Below the pieces are notes generated by a model, which saw nothing but the letters and a program-made list of their open reading frames with translations, did not search any database and was not told the origin of the DNA. The position numbers were made by a program, and so were the translations under genes. From assembly GCA_016871175.1 (NCBI GenBank), contig VFZL01000021.1, positions 1 to 64,000 of the forward strand: DNA of 64,000 bases, in the 5' to 3' direction. Source of the stretch: Acidimicrobiia bacterium (GTDB lineage: Bacteria; Acidobacteriota; Vicinamibacteria; Vicinamibacterales; CAVVIG01). Shown here in pieces: positions 8,864-18,438 of the stretch (its first letter is position 1; each line of letters opens with the position of its first letter).

Positions 8864-11734
8864 TCACCACGACACCTGCAACCCGAGCCGGGGCAGACGG
8901 CCCGGGATGATCGACGTCGGTGTGCCGAAGGCCGCGCCGAAGGTCGCCACTTGCGTGATGACCGTGCTCGCGTTCAGCACGTTGAACACGGTCAGATCCG
9001 CCACCAGACGGAGCCCTCGAAGCTGAAACGTTCGCTTGGCGCTGAGATCGATCTGGGTCCAGCGGGGTAGGAACTGGGAGTTCGGCGCAATCAACGGCAC
9101 GGTGACCGGCTGCGTGCGACCGCCAGGAAAGAGCGATGCCGGCACGACCCAGTTCATCTCCATCCAATCGCCGAGATAGCTTCTCAGGGCGATGCTCCCC
9201 GTGAAGTTATAGGGGAGGCCCGGCACGGTGCTGAGGACCTTGAACGACGACAGGTAGGGCGATGGCGCCGTGCGGCCCAGCTCTTGGAAGAGCTGACCGC
9301 GCTGATCGCAAAAGCGGAACTGATTCGGATCGTTGGTGTCGCAGTTGACATCGACGCGCCGCTCGGCGCTCCAACCACCGAGCACTGTCCCCCCGCGCGG
9401 CAGCCGACCCGTGACCACCACGTGGTACCCCTCGTAGACGCGCTCGTTCAGATCGGAGGCCGTGTCCAACAAGTCCACTTGACCCTGCTTCGACCGATCC
9501 AGATTGTAGATGGTGATCGGCTGTCCATCGCGTGGGCTGGGCACCTGGAAGGACGCGAAGTCCCCCACGTCGGCGAGCTGGTTTCTCGAGGTCAGGCGGT
9601 TCCGGTACGGCCGCCGCTGGTAAAAGAGGCTGGCCGCGATGCCCTGCCAGAACTCGTGCTGGACGCTCGCAGTGTACTCGATGTTGTAGCCGCGCGGCGC
9701 ATCCGCGTCGAAGCGTCGGAAGGTCCGGAGGCCATAGTTCCGGTTGTTGCTCGGGCCGATCTCGTTGTCCTGCGCGATGTCGTCGCCATTGGTGGGGAGA
9801 TCGCGACCCTGTCGATCGCGGTCGTTCCAGTCGCGCCGGTCCGCTGGTGGCGCGGCTCCCGCAGACGAGGCGAGCGGCGCGGTGGGATCGTAGTTGCGGA
9901 CACCCTCCGGATTGCCGAGCGCCATGGCGGCGACGTACTTGCCGACGCTCGCTTTGATGGCGGTCCGCCCGTTGCCGAAGAGGTCATACGCGATGCCCAG
10001 CCGCGGCACGACGTCCTTGAAGTTGTGCAGGTTCTGGACGCCCGCAAACGAGCGATCCGGCAAGAAGCGCCCGGCCGCTGAGAACGTCGGATCGATCGAG
10101 GCGCGGAAGTGCTCGAAGCGAGCGCCCGCGTTGACCGTGAGGCGACCGATCGTCCACGCGTCCTGCGCGTAGACACCCAGTTCGGCGTTGATACTGTTGC
10201 GCGACTCCGTCGGCGAGTTCAGCACGTCCACGAACGTCGGGACGCCGTTCACGTAGATCTGGTACAGGTCGCCGTTCCATCGCGCCGTGTCGACGATGTT
10301 CCCCCAGCCGTGTTGAACGCCGACCTTGATGTTGTGCGACCCCGTCACGTACGACAGAGCCCCAGACAGGTTGGCCATTGTCGGCATGAAGGCGCCGACA
10401 CCGGCCTGGCCGGCGGCCCAATTCACGCCGGTGCCGATGTCCTGCCGGCGCGCCTGCGCGTACCAATCTGCTGTCCCGCGCGCGGGCTCGCCGAAGAGGT
10501 ACCGCTTCGTGTACCCCATCTGATTCCAGGAATATCCGGCCTCGAGCAGAAGCCGGTTGGTCAGTGGCGCGGACCACTTGGCGATCCCGAGGTAGTACAT
10601 CGAGTCCGGGCGATAGTTCGAGGCCGGCTCGTTGCTCCAACCGACCGGATCGAAGCGGCCGGTGTAGTCGGCGTGGAGGCTGATCTTGTGCTTGGCAGCG
10701 GCCTGCCACGTCGTGCGCCCGGTGATGTTGGTGATGTGGCCGCCTGTTACGCGCGGGATACCGTCTCTGATGATGCTTCCGGCCGTCAGCGCTTGATGCT
10801 CTTGATAACGATAGGACCCGAAGATCCACAGCTTGTCGCGCGAAATCGGACCGCTGAACCACGGGTTGAGATCGAAGGAGTGGTACAGCTTGTTTTGTGC
10901 GCGCAAGTTGCGAGCGATGAGCTCCTCCGTGAGGTTGTTGGCCTGCCATGCGCCATCGGAGACGTTGAAGATGGCACCACCGATGAACGTGTTGCCGCCG
11001 TCGCGGCCGATCAGATTGACGCGCACGCCGCCTCTCGAGATGTCCGCTCCCAAGGCCGTGGACTGATACGTTGTCTCCTGAATCATCGCGTCGTTGTAGG
11101 GCTGGAACGTGAAGGCGTGCAGCGTGGTCACGAGGACGCCGTCGATCTGCTGCGTGGACTCCCACGACGTCCCGCCCTGGGTCGCCAGTGTGGGCGGAAC
11201 GGAGACGTCGCCGACCATCGGTCGGTTCACGCCTCCACCCGTGACGGCTGGCAGTAGGACGCCAACGCTCCGATAGCCACGCCCGGTGGGCAGCGCGTCA
11301 ATCACTTCGCGGGTCAGCACTTCGGTGCGCTGCGTCGTGTGGACATCGACCGCAGGGGCCTGTCCGGACACCGTGACGGTTTCTTCGACTGCGCCTACCC
11401 GGAGCTCGACGTTCACCGTGGCCGTGAAGCCGGAGGGCAGATTCAAGCGGTCCCGCACGACGGTGGTGAATCCGGGAAGCGTGAACGTGACGGAGTACAC
11501 GCCTGGCCTGAGGTCGACGACGGTGTACCGTCCCTGATCGTCTGTGAGCGCCGCTCGGACTTTCTCAATGAGCGCAGGGCTCGAGGCCTCGACGGTCACG
11601 CCGGGGAGCACGGCGCCCGAGCTGTCAGTTACCAGACCGGCAATGGCGCTTTGAGCGGAAGCCGATGACGGAAGCGCGAGGAATAGGAAGACGAACCAAC
11701 CGAGGAGCGCCGGCGAACCCAATCTGCGGAACAT
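8864..11734 (-). CDS. TonB-dependent receptor, Oar-like, with carboxypeptidase regulatory domain
   Basis: A 956-residue receptor from ATG 11734. GGAGG about 5 nt upstream decides this start over longer in-frame extensions to 11959, which would add 75 residues before the signal peptide. Order: signal peptide (LGWFVFLFLALPSSASAQ), regulatory domain (IAGLVTDSSGAVLPGVTV to VEETVTVSG), plug (DALPTGRGYRSVGVLLP), then barrel ending LGLQVSW. It is close in the N-terminal domain to the other two receptors in this window but diverges in plug and barrel, as expected for different ligands. It is convergent with the OsmC-like gene and divergent from the kinase. Confidence 0.93.
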   Translation of the reverse strand: MFRRLGSPALLGWFVFLFLALPSSASAQSAIAGLVTDSSGAVLPGVTVEASSPALIEKVRAALTDDQGRYTVVDLRPGVYSVTFTLPGFTTVVRDRLNLPSGFTATVNVELRVGAVEETVTVSGQAPAVDVHTTQRTEVLTREVIDALPTGRGYRSVGVLLPAVTGGGVNRPMVGDVSVPPTLATQGGTSWESTQQIDGVLVTTLHAFTFQPYNDAMIQETTYQSTALGADISRGGVRVNLIGRDGGNTFIGGAIFNVSDGAWQANNLTEELIARNLRAQNKLYHSFDLNPWFSGPISRDKLWIFGSYRYQEHQALTAGSIIRDGIPRVTGGHITNITGRTTWQAAAKHKISLHADYTGRFDPVGWSNEPASNYRPDSMYYLGIAKWSAPLTNRLLLEAGYSWNQMGYTKRYLFGEPARGTADWYAQARRQDIGTGVNWAAGQAGVGAFMPTMANLSGALSYVTGSHNIKVGVQHGWGNIVDTARWNGDLYQIYVNGVPTFVDVLNSPTESRNSINAELGVYAQDAWTIGRLTVNAGARFEHFRASIDPTFSAAGRFLPDRSFAGVQNLHNFKDVVPRLGIAYDLFGNGRTAIKASVGKYVAAMALGNPEGVRNYDPTAPLASSAGAAPPADRRDWNDRDRQGRDLPTNGDDIAQDNEIGPSNNRNYGLRTFRRFDADAPRGYNIEYTASVQHEFWQGIAASLFYQRRPYRNRLTSRNQLADVGDFASFQVPSPRDGQPITIYNLDRSKQGQVDLLDTASDLNERVYEGYHVVVTGRLPRGGTVLGGWSAERRVDVNCDTNDPNQFRFCDQRGQLFQELGRTAPSPYLSSFKVLSTVPGLPYNFTGSIALRSYLGDWMEMNWVVPASLFPGGRTQPVTVPLIAPNSQFLPRWTQIDLSAKRTFQLRGLRLVADLTVFNVLNASTVITQVATFGAAFGTPTSIIPGRLPRLGLQVSW

Positions 11735-11774
11735 AGGACCTCCGAAACCCTGTAACTCGTCCGTCCGGTGCGGG

Positions 11775-11803
11775 AGCATTGCATGCGACTCAGCACGTGT
11801 CAA
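11775..11803 (-). promoter_or_regulatory. Candidate promoter of the second TonB receptor
   Basis: On the minus strand TTGACA (11803-11798) is followed after 17 bp by AATGCT (11780-11775), preceded by TGC as in an extended -10. The predicted start is near 11768, about 34 nt before the ATG at 11734. The -10 is weak. Confidence 0.4.
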
Positions 11804-12121
11804 GGCCGGTGTTCGCGTCTCCGGGCCCTTAGCCAGAAGCTCTTTCGTGCGAAGGAGGATGCCAGCGACCGCTCCGCAGCGCAGTCCACAGGACCGCGAC
11901 AGAGTCTGACAGAGAGGGCGATCGCTCTGGGCTCGTCCGAGACGACACGCGATCGGCACGCCACTCGTGTGCTGTGCTGAACTGAGATGACGAGACGCGC
12001 GCTGAGTGACGTCCGAATCACCGACGTGACACCTTACGAAGCGGCGTCAATGTTCGAGAGAAGCGCTCGGGGACCAGTGGTGATCCACGAGTTCCGCGTG
12101 GCCTGCGGCCGCACGAAGCCG
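11804..12121. other. Intergenic region between divergent receptor and kinase genes
   Basis: About 450 bp separate the two start codons (11735-12184), with promoters near each end. The middle holds one copy of the GTCTGACAGA 10-mer (11904-11913). The kinase frame stays open upstream to 11987, but those residues show no kinase similarity and lie before the predicted promoter. I see no further gene or RNA. Confidence 0.5.
11904..11913 (+). repeat. GTCTGACAGA 10-mer, copy 4
   Basis: Exact match to the copies at 1103, 4431 and 4442; here it lies between the divergent receptor and kinase promoters. Confidence 0.5.
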
Positions 12122-12150
12122 TTGTACTCGCAGACCGGCCACCGTATAAT
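12122..12150 (+). promoter_or_regulatory. Candidate promoter of the kinase gene
   Basis: A perfect TATAAT (12145-12150) lies 17 bp after TTGTAC (12122-12127). Transcription would start near 12157 and supports GTG 12185 as the kinase start. Confidence 0.55.
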
Positions 12151-12184
12151 TCAAACGATTCCTCACGGGTCGAGCCCAGTAGCA

Positions 12185-14463
12185 GTGTCCTCCTCTAACC
12201 CATCACGCATCGGCCGCTTCGAGGTCATCAGGCGCCTCGGGTCAGGCGGGATGGGCGTGCTGTACCTGGCTCGCGACCCATTGCTCGAGCGAGACGTCGC
12301 CATCAAGGTGCTGTCGCACCTCAGCCAGGAGCTACGCGTCAGATTTTCGCGGGAGGCCCGTGCCGCTGCGCGATTGAAGCACCCGAATGTGGTCATTCTC
12401 TTCGACGTTGGCGAGGAGGCGGGGCAGCCGTTCCTGGCCATGGAGTACGTCGAAGGCGAGACGCTGGCGGATGCCATCCGCCGCCGTGCCCCATTTGACG
12501 TGTGGCTCAAGGTGCAGCTCATCGTCGAACTGTGCGATGGACTCTCGTATGCCCATCGCATGGGGGTGGCCCATCGGGACATCAAGCCGTCGAATCTGAT
12601 GCTGAGTGCGGACGGCTCGCTCAAGATCCTCGATTTCGGCCTCGCGCGGGCGTCATCGGAAATGACATCCACCGAGCTGACGATGCCGGGCACCGTCATG
12701 GGCACGCCGCACTACATGTCTCCGGAGCAGATCGAGGGGTTGCCGACAGACGTGCGGAGCGACGTCTTCTCGGTGGGCCTGGTCTCCTATGAGCTGCTCG
12801 CGTACCGGAAGGCCTATCCCGGCGACAGCGCGCCCATCGTTTTACACAAGATCCTGACATCCGACCCACCGCCGCTGCGCGAGCACGTCCCCACCCTCGA
12901 TCGTGAGTTGGAGCGCGTCATTCACACCGCGATTCGACGGGTTCCCGACAGCGGTATCAGACCCTCGCTGCGATGCTCGAGGACCTGGGTCGGGTCATCG
13001 CACAGATGAACAGGCCGCGCGGTAGCGACCAGTCCACGATCATTGTCGGCTCACCGCCGCCGGTCGAACCGCCGTCGCCGAAGGTCATCGAGACCTCGTC
13101 CGGGCGACCGGGTGGGTCATCAGACGTGTCGCCGCCTAATGCAGTACCCGGTCGTCCCACAGAGACGCCGCCCGCTACGCCGCGTTTCGGTTCCGGCTTG
13201 GACGCCATCGCCCGCCGTCGCGCGGCCCAGATCGCCCAGTACCTCGAGGAGGCGTCGCGCGAGCTGGAGGCCGGCCGATTCGAGGCCGCGATCGAGCACT
13301 GTTAGCGGGCGGCCGGTCTGGACCCGCAGCATGCTGAGATGCTCGCGCTGCTCGAGCGCGCGCATGAGGCCGCCGCCGACAGTCGCGTCCGCTCGTGGTT
13401 GTCGGATGCCGAGGGGCATCTCTCCCGAGGGGTGGTCACACAGGCTGAGCTGCTCGTTGAGCAGGCGCGCCAGCTACGGCCCGAGCTCGAGGAGATCCGA
13501 AGGCTCGAGTCGGCGATCGTGCAGCGCCGGCGCGACCAGGAGCGTTCGCGACAGCTCAAGTCCGCCATTGTCCGCGCGCGCAGCGGTCTTCGCGAACGGG
13601 CATTCGACGTGGCACTCCAGGCTGCGAAAGACGCGCTGGCGGTAGACCCGGATAGCGCGGAGGCGTCGGAGCTCGAGCGCGCGGCCATGAGCGCAATCGA
13701 GGAGCAACGCACGCGGGAACGCCATGACCGTGACGCAGACTCGGTCATCCAAGAGGCCACGCAGTGGGCCCACGATGGTGACGGTGCCGCCGCGCTCCAT
13801 CTCTTGGAGTCGTTCACGCCTCCCCATCCAAGGGTTACTGCGGCGCTAGCCGCGCTGCGCGAGGAGCTTGCGAAGACGACGACCGCGCTGGACACGACGG
13901 CGGTCGGAGACACCGACGTGGCCTCAGCGCCCCAGCCGGCACCGCCGCAGTGGGGTGCTACGCCGCCCGTGAATCGCTCGGCTGCGGTGCCCGGACCCGA
14001 ATCGGAGTCCCGTAGGATCTCGAGCGCGAAACCGACGGTTTGGTATGTCGCGGTGGCCGCAGAGCTGCTGCTGCTCGCGGTCACGGTCTCCTGGCGACTG
14101 TGGTCTGGGCGACAAGAGAGCCAGGTGGCCGGCACGGCAAACACGAGCCCTTCCGGGGGCCCGGGCGTCCCCACTCCAGGAAATGCCGTTGGCGCGGAGC
14201 GACACCGTCTCGAGATCAACGCCGTGCCCTGGGTGTCGGTGCGGATTCAATCCACTCGCGGCTCAGACGAAACGCTAGAGCGCACGACCCCGTTTGCCGT
14301 ATCCCTGCCGGCGGGAGAGTATCGACTGGAGTTCCGCCATCCAGCCTTTCCGTCCGTGGATCGCTCCGTCACCGTCGGTTCAGGTGGCGCCGCGCCGGTT
14401 CTGGTGTCATTTCCAGGCGTCGACATTGACCGGATCGTCGCCGACGTGCTAGGCGAGGAATAA
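12185..14463 (+). pseudogene. Membrane Ser/Thr protein kinase with TPR-like region, frameshifted and amber-interrupted
   Basis: A Pkn2/Hanks-type kinase. From GTG 12185 it shows the Gly loop GSGGMG (19-24), VAIK (Lys41), HRDIKPSN (130-137), DFG (150-152) and the GTPHYMSPEQ activation segment. Near 12952 one base is missing (RRVPDSG should continue RYQTLAAMLEDLGRV), moving the frame. A TAG at 13303-13305 follows EAAIEHC. Beyond it, helical repeats, a membrane segment (VAVAAELLLLAVTVSW, near 14050-14100) and a PEGA-like beta domain run to 14463. The intact protein would be about 759 residues: cytoplasmic kinase and repeats, external C-terminus. The partner gene starts 12 bp later. If the lesions are real, only the catalytic domain would be made. 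Confidence 0.8.
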
Positions 14464-14475
14464 TCGGTGCGCGGG

Positions 14476-15752
14476 ATGACGTTCTCCCGGAGCCTCGTGT
14501 TCGTCTTGCTCGTTGCCGCGCTGGCAGCCAACGCGCAGGCGCAGGACTTGTTCTACGATGCCTACGAGCGCGGGCGCGCGGCCTTTGACGCGGGTGATCT
14601 GACGCTCGCCCGCCAGATGTTCGAGCGGGCGCTCGCGCTGGACGGACGGTAGAGCTGTCAGAAGCGCTTCAGCGGCATGACGTTCAGTCCGTATTTCCCT
14701 GAGTACTACCTCGCGCGGATCAGCTTTCGAGAAAAGCGGTTCGATCTGGCGATCCAGTACTTCGACCGAATGGAGAAGGCTGGCTTGATCAGATCAGGCG
14801 ATCCGGAATACCCCCACGTTGACGAGCGAACGGCAGGCGGCCCAGCAGGCGCGGACGACGCAAGTTGCGGGGGGGCCGACGACGTCTCCTTCGGGGGCGC
14901 CTCCTCCTCAGGCGACACCTACGTCCCCGCCGGTCGCGCCTTCGCCCGAACCGCCACGTGAGGCCACGCAAGCGCGACCGCAGGAGCCGGTGCCCGGCCC
15001 ATCGACGCCGTGGGTGGTTGCGCCCCCGCCCCCGAAGACGCCGACCGCGGAGCCGCCGACCATCGTCGCCAGGCGGGATCCTCCGGCTCAGCGTGCGGAT
15101 CCCCCTGGCACCTCCCGAACGCCCCCCCTCAGTGCTGGTCGCACCGCCGCCGGTAACGTCGGCGCCGCCCAGCTCCGCGGATGCCGAGCGGCTCGCGTCT
15201 GACGTGAATCGAAGTCTTGAGGCGCGCGAGTTCGCAAAGGCGTACAGCGATCTACAACGGCTTCAAACCATGCCTGGAGGCGCCGCTGCAGTGAGGGCCC
15301 CGCAGGCGCGCCTGCAGGCCGCGCTGACGGAGGAAGGGAATCCCCAGCTCCGCGACGGCAACTTGAGGGCGACGACGACGGCCGTCGACCTCCTGGTTCG
15401 CGTGGCCCCCAAAGGCGACGAGACGCGGCGTCTGCAACAGGCGCTGAACGACCGACGGGCCCAAGTGTCAACCGAACGTGCCGCGTTTGCCGATCTGCTT
15501 CGGGGCGAATATCGAAAGGTGTTGGAATCGGCGGCGCCGCTCGTCGACGCCGGCCGAGCCAGCCCTCGTCCCCTGTTCTACGCGGCCTGCAGTCGAGCCG
15601 CTCTATCGCTGACCGCGGCGCCGGACGGGCAAGCCGCGCTGGTCGACGACGCCCGTTGCCTTTTCGCCCGCGCGACGGCGCAGGGGGCGTCGTTCGCGCG
15701 CGACGAAACGCATATCTCGCCGGCTATTCTGTCGGTCCTCAAGCCGCGCTGA
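14476..15752 (+). pseudogene. Secreted or lipid-free TPR-like partner of the kinase, multiply interrupted
   Basis: The gene opens with a signal peptide (LVFVLLVAALAANAQAQD) and TPR-like helices (YERGRAAFDAGDLTLARQMFERALAL). A TAG at 14650-14652 interrupts a clearly continuing frame (SCQKRF, then YFPEYYLARISF). Two one-base frameshifts follow, near a C5 run at about 14811 and at C-rich runs near 15101-15128, around a Pro/Thr-rich linker. The last frame encodes a helical domain (DAERLASDVNRSLEAREFAKAY, to ARDETHISPAILSVLKPR at 15752). GTG 14467 is an alternative start. It follows the kinase gene by 12 bp and probably formed an operon with it. The length of an intact product would be about 425 residues. 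Function is not known. Confidence 0.65.
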
Positions 15753-15975
15753 CGCACCGGTCGCGCGCCGGTGGAAGCGATAGACCGCGGAGACCGAGAC
15801 GGTCGTCGGCCGAGACGCGAGGCTCAGGGCGGCCTGGATGACGCCAGGCGAGAAAGGCCAGTGAGTGTCGCTCCTCGCGGCAGGGTGCCGTAAGATTGTG
15901 ACGGTCAGGTCGCTGGGTTTCAGCCCCAGCATCCCGGACGTGGGTCTTACAGGCACGACTGCGGGAGGAATTGGT

Positions 15976-17181
15976 ATGGGACACCGACACGCGAGCCGTC
16001 GTCAGATCCTTCGATGGAGCATGGCAGCGGGGGCTGGCGTTCTTGCTGCGGGAGAGACAGACGCTGCGGCGTCGGCGCGGACGCTGGGCGCACCGCTTGG
16101 TCCGTACGGAGAGCGATCCCCGTTCGAGAAGGGGATTCGGTTCACGCGCGAGTCGAGGACCCCGGAGACGGGATCCAGCTTCACGCCGATCCAGGAATCG
16201 CTCGGCACCATCACGCCCTCGGCGCTCCATTACGAGCGGCACCACGGCGGCATTCCTTCGATCGATCCCTCCGTGCATCGACTTGTGATTCACGGCATGG
16301 TCGAGCGACCGCTGTCGCTGTCGATGGCGGACATCCGTCGCCTGCCCTCGGTCACGCGCACGCTGGTGCTCGAGTGCGGCGGTAACAGCGCGGGGGAGTG
16401 GGCTGCGCCAGGACCAGACGTGCAGCGCACCTACGGCATGGTCAGCGGCAGCGAGTGGACCGGCGTCTCTTTGGCCCGCTTGCTCGAGGAGGCTGGCGTC
16501 CGGCCAGGTGCGTCGTGGGTCATCGCCGAAGGGGCCGACGCTTGTCGCATGATGCGCAGCATCCCGCTCGGGAAGGCGAGACAGGACTCGCTGCTCGCGT
16601 ACGGTCAGAACGGAGAGGCCATGCGACCGGCGCAGGGGTATCCGCTTCGACTCATCAACCCGGGCTGGGAAGGGAACGCGAACGTCAAGTGGCTCCAGAG
16701 TCTGAGGCTGACCGACCAGCCGTACATGGCACGCGACGAAACGTCGAAGTACTCCGATCTCATGCCCGATGGCAAGACCCGCATCTTCACCTTCGAGATG
16801 GAAGCCAAGTCTGTCATCACGTTTCCCTCAGGCGGGCAGATGTTGCCTGGCCCAGGACTCTATGAGCTCACGGGCCTGGCGTGGTCGGGGCAAGGCCTCG
16901 TCGATCGCGTGGAGGTGACCGTGAACGGCGGCGAGACGTGGCAGCGCGCCCTGTTGCAGGAACCGCGTCTACCGATCGCGCTGACGCGCTTTCGATTGCC
17001 CTGGCGATTCGATGGACGCGAGGCGGTCATTGCCTCCCGCTGCGTCGATGAGACCGGCTACGTCCAGCCGACGCGTGAAGCGCTGATCGCAGCGCGGGGT
17101 ACGAATTCGATCTATCACTACAACGGCATCAAGTTCTGGCGCGTCCGCGGGGATGGGACGGTTGTCCATGTGGGCGCGTAA
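15976..17181 (+). CDS. soxC: SoxC-like molybdopterin sulfite/sulfane dehydrogenase
   Basis: A 401-residue protein of the sulfite-oxidase family. GGAGG before ATG 15976 fixes the start. A twin-arginine signal (ASRRQILRW plus hydrophobic segment) indicates export of a folded, cofactor-loaded enzyme. LVLECGGNS supplies the molybdenum-ligating cysteine (Cys134); SEWTGVSLARLLEEAG and LINPGWEGNANVKWL are typical SoxC motifs, and a C-terminal Mo-co dimerisation domain follows (near 240 onward). SoxCD oxidises sulfur bound to SoxY, releasing electrons; stand-alone pairs can instead oxidise sulfite. The stop overlaps the cytochrome gene, so the two are translationally coupled. No other sox genes lie in the window. 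Confidence 0.88.
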   Translation: MGHRHASRRQILRWSMAAGAGVLAAGETDAAASARTLGAPLGPYGERSPFEKGIRFTRESRTPETGSSFTPIQESLGTITPSALHYERHHGGIPSIDPSVHRLVIHGMVERPLSLSMADIRRLPSVTRTLVLECGGNSAGEWAAPGPDVQRTYGMVSGSEWTGVSLARLLEEAGVRPGASWVIAEGADACRMMRSIPLGKARQDSLLAYGQNGEAMRPAQGYPLRLINPGWEGNANVKWLQSLRLTDQPYMARDETSKYSDLMPDGKTRIFTFEMEAKSVITFPSGGQMLPGPGLYELTGLAWSGQGLVDRVEVTVNGGETWQRALLQEPRLPIALTRFRLPWRFDGREAVIASRCVDETGYVQPTREALIAARGTNSIYHYNGIKFWRVRGDGTVVHVGA

Positions 17182-17770
17182 CGGCGTCGGCCTCGCAGTC
17201 CTCATGGCGCTTGCCAGCGCTGGATCAATCAACGCCAGCCTGGGTTCCGCTTCCGGCGTTGCGCAGTCGCCTCGGTTCGGCGTCGGGCGCGCCCCCACAG
17301 CGGACGAGATTCGCGACCTCGGCTCGGCCATCGCACCGGATGGGACCGGTTTGCCGGCCGGGTCGGGCAACGTGTCCCAAGGGCGCGCGGTGTTCGCGGC
17401 TCACTGCGCGCGGTGTCACGGACGCCAAGGTGAGGGGGAGATTGGTGCCAGGCTCGTGGGCGGGCAAGGCTCCTTGCGATCGCCGCGCCCGCTCAAGACC
17501 GTCGGCAGCTTCTGGCCGTATGCGACGACGCTCTGGGACTACGTGAATCGGGCGATGCCGTTCGACAAACCGGGTGCGCTGCAACCGGATGAGGTCTATG
17601 CGGTTTCGGCGTTTATCTTGAACCTCAACGGCATCATCGGCGACGACCAGGTCCTGAACGCCGTGACGTTGCCCAAGGTCCAGATGCCGAATCGCGACGG
17701 TTTCGTACCGGATGCTCGACCAGACGTCAACGGGCTCAAGCCGAGGCCGCAGCCCACACCGGTGCGCTGA
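17168..17770 (+). CDS. soxD: SoxD-like c-type cytochrome
   Basis: A 200-residue exported cytochrome. The signal peptide is GVGLAVLMALASAGSINA; the heme site is CARCH near residue 81, with an axial Met likely in RAMPFDKPGAL. FGVGRAPTADEI and QMPNRDGFVPD are typical of SoxD and related sulfite:cytochrome subunits. The start overlaps the end of the dehydrogenase gene by 14 bp. An in-frame ATG at 17153 would add five residues. It should accept electrons from the molybdenum subunit in the periplasm. SoxD proper often carries two hemes; only one is seen here, so a generic class I cytochrome partner is also possible. Confidence 0.85.
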   Translation: MWARNGVGLAVLMALASAGSINASLGSASGVAQSPRFGVGRAPTADEIRDLGSAIAPDGTGLPAGSGNVSQGRAVFAAHCARCHGRQGEGEIGARLVGGQGSLRSPRPLKTVGSFWPYATTLWDYVNRAMPFDKPGALQPDEVYAVSAFILNLNGIIGDDQVLNAVTLPKVQMPNRDGFVPDARPDVNGLKPRPQPTPVR

Positions 17771-17811
17771 AATCGGCGACACGCCTCGCCGCGGGCGGTC
17801 GACGCGCGCTG

Positions 17812-18357
17812 TTAGTTGCGTTGCTGGCGCCTTCGGCCGATCAGGATGGGTGCGGCGGCTGATGGATTGCGCCAATGGGGCCGGACGGAAGAGGGTCGGG
17901 GCGCAATGAACGACGTCGTCGCCGGCTGATCGTTCGGAAGCTCCGAACGTTGCCGATTGAGGCCGCGGCTCTTGTCCTCGCTGTTGCGGGCCCATGCATC
18001 CCGCCCAAAGAGTCGAACGCCACAGTAGATGGTCCAGCGCACCGGAGGCCACACATTGAGGGTCCGCATGCCTTCGAGCAGGACCCGATCAGCGGCCGCT
18101 CGTGACAGTGACTGGTCCCAGTACATCCAATCATGGATGACCGAGGCGTACCCGTACTTCCCCCATGGTGGCAGGACGCCGCGAAAAGGCAGGGGCACTG
18201 AGGCAAAGTCCGTCTCGAACCCGCGCGGAACCACGATCCGCTCGATCTGGCCGGACCTGCGGTACTGAAACTCGAAGGAGTCGGCGAGCACCCAACTCGT
18301 CCCGTCGACACACGGGCACACGACAAGTTGCAACGGAAAGTAACCCATCCCCTGCAC
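17812..18357 (-). CDS. DUF1353 protein
   Basis: A 181-residue protein with the DUF1353 signature IVVPRGFETDFASVP, PPWGKYGYASVIHDW and MYWDQSLSRAAAD in the first 90 residues. The C-terminal 50 residues are basic and Pro/Ser-rich without family similarity. ATG 18348 is an alternative start three codons in. DUF1353 proteins are small, often found in phages and mobile regions, and their function is unknown. The gene is convergent with the SoxD-like gene and transcribed away from it. Confidence 0.8.
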   Translation of the reverse strand: MQGMGYFPLQLVVCPCVDGTSWVLADSFEFQYRRSGQIERIVVPRGFETDFASVPLPFRGVLPPWGKYGYASVIHDWMYWDQSLSRAAADRVLLEGMRTLNVWPPVRWTIYCGVRLFGRDAWARNSEDKSRGLNRQRSELPNDQPATTSFIAPRPSSVRPHWRNPSAAAPILIGRRRQQRN

Positions 18358-18438
18358 AGCTGGTGCATCGGAGGCCAGAATCGTGACGCGTCGCCAGCAG
18401 TTTTCAGCGGCCGCAAGCCGCTGTCTCCCGTTGTTGTG

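Noticed and set aside
13303-13305. Possible recoded stop in the kinase gene
   Set aside because: TAG with no pyrrolysine context, and a second lesion lies nearby; treated as disruption, not recoding. The TAA and TAG cases in other genes were rejected for the same reason.
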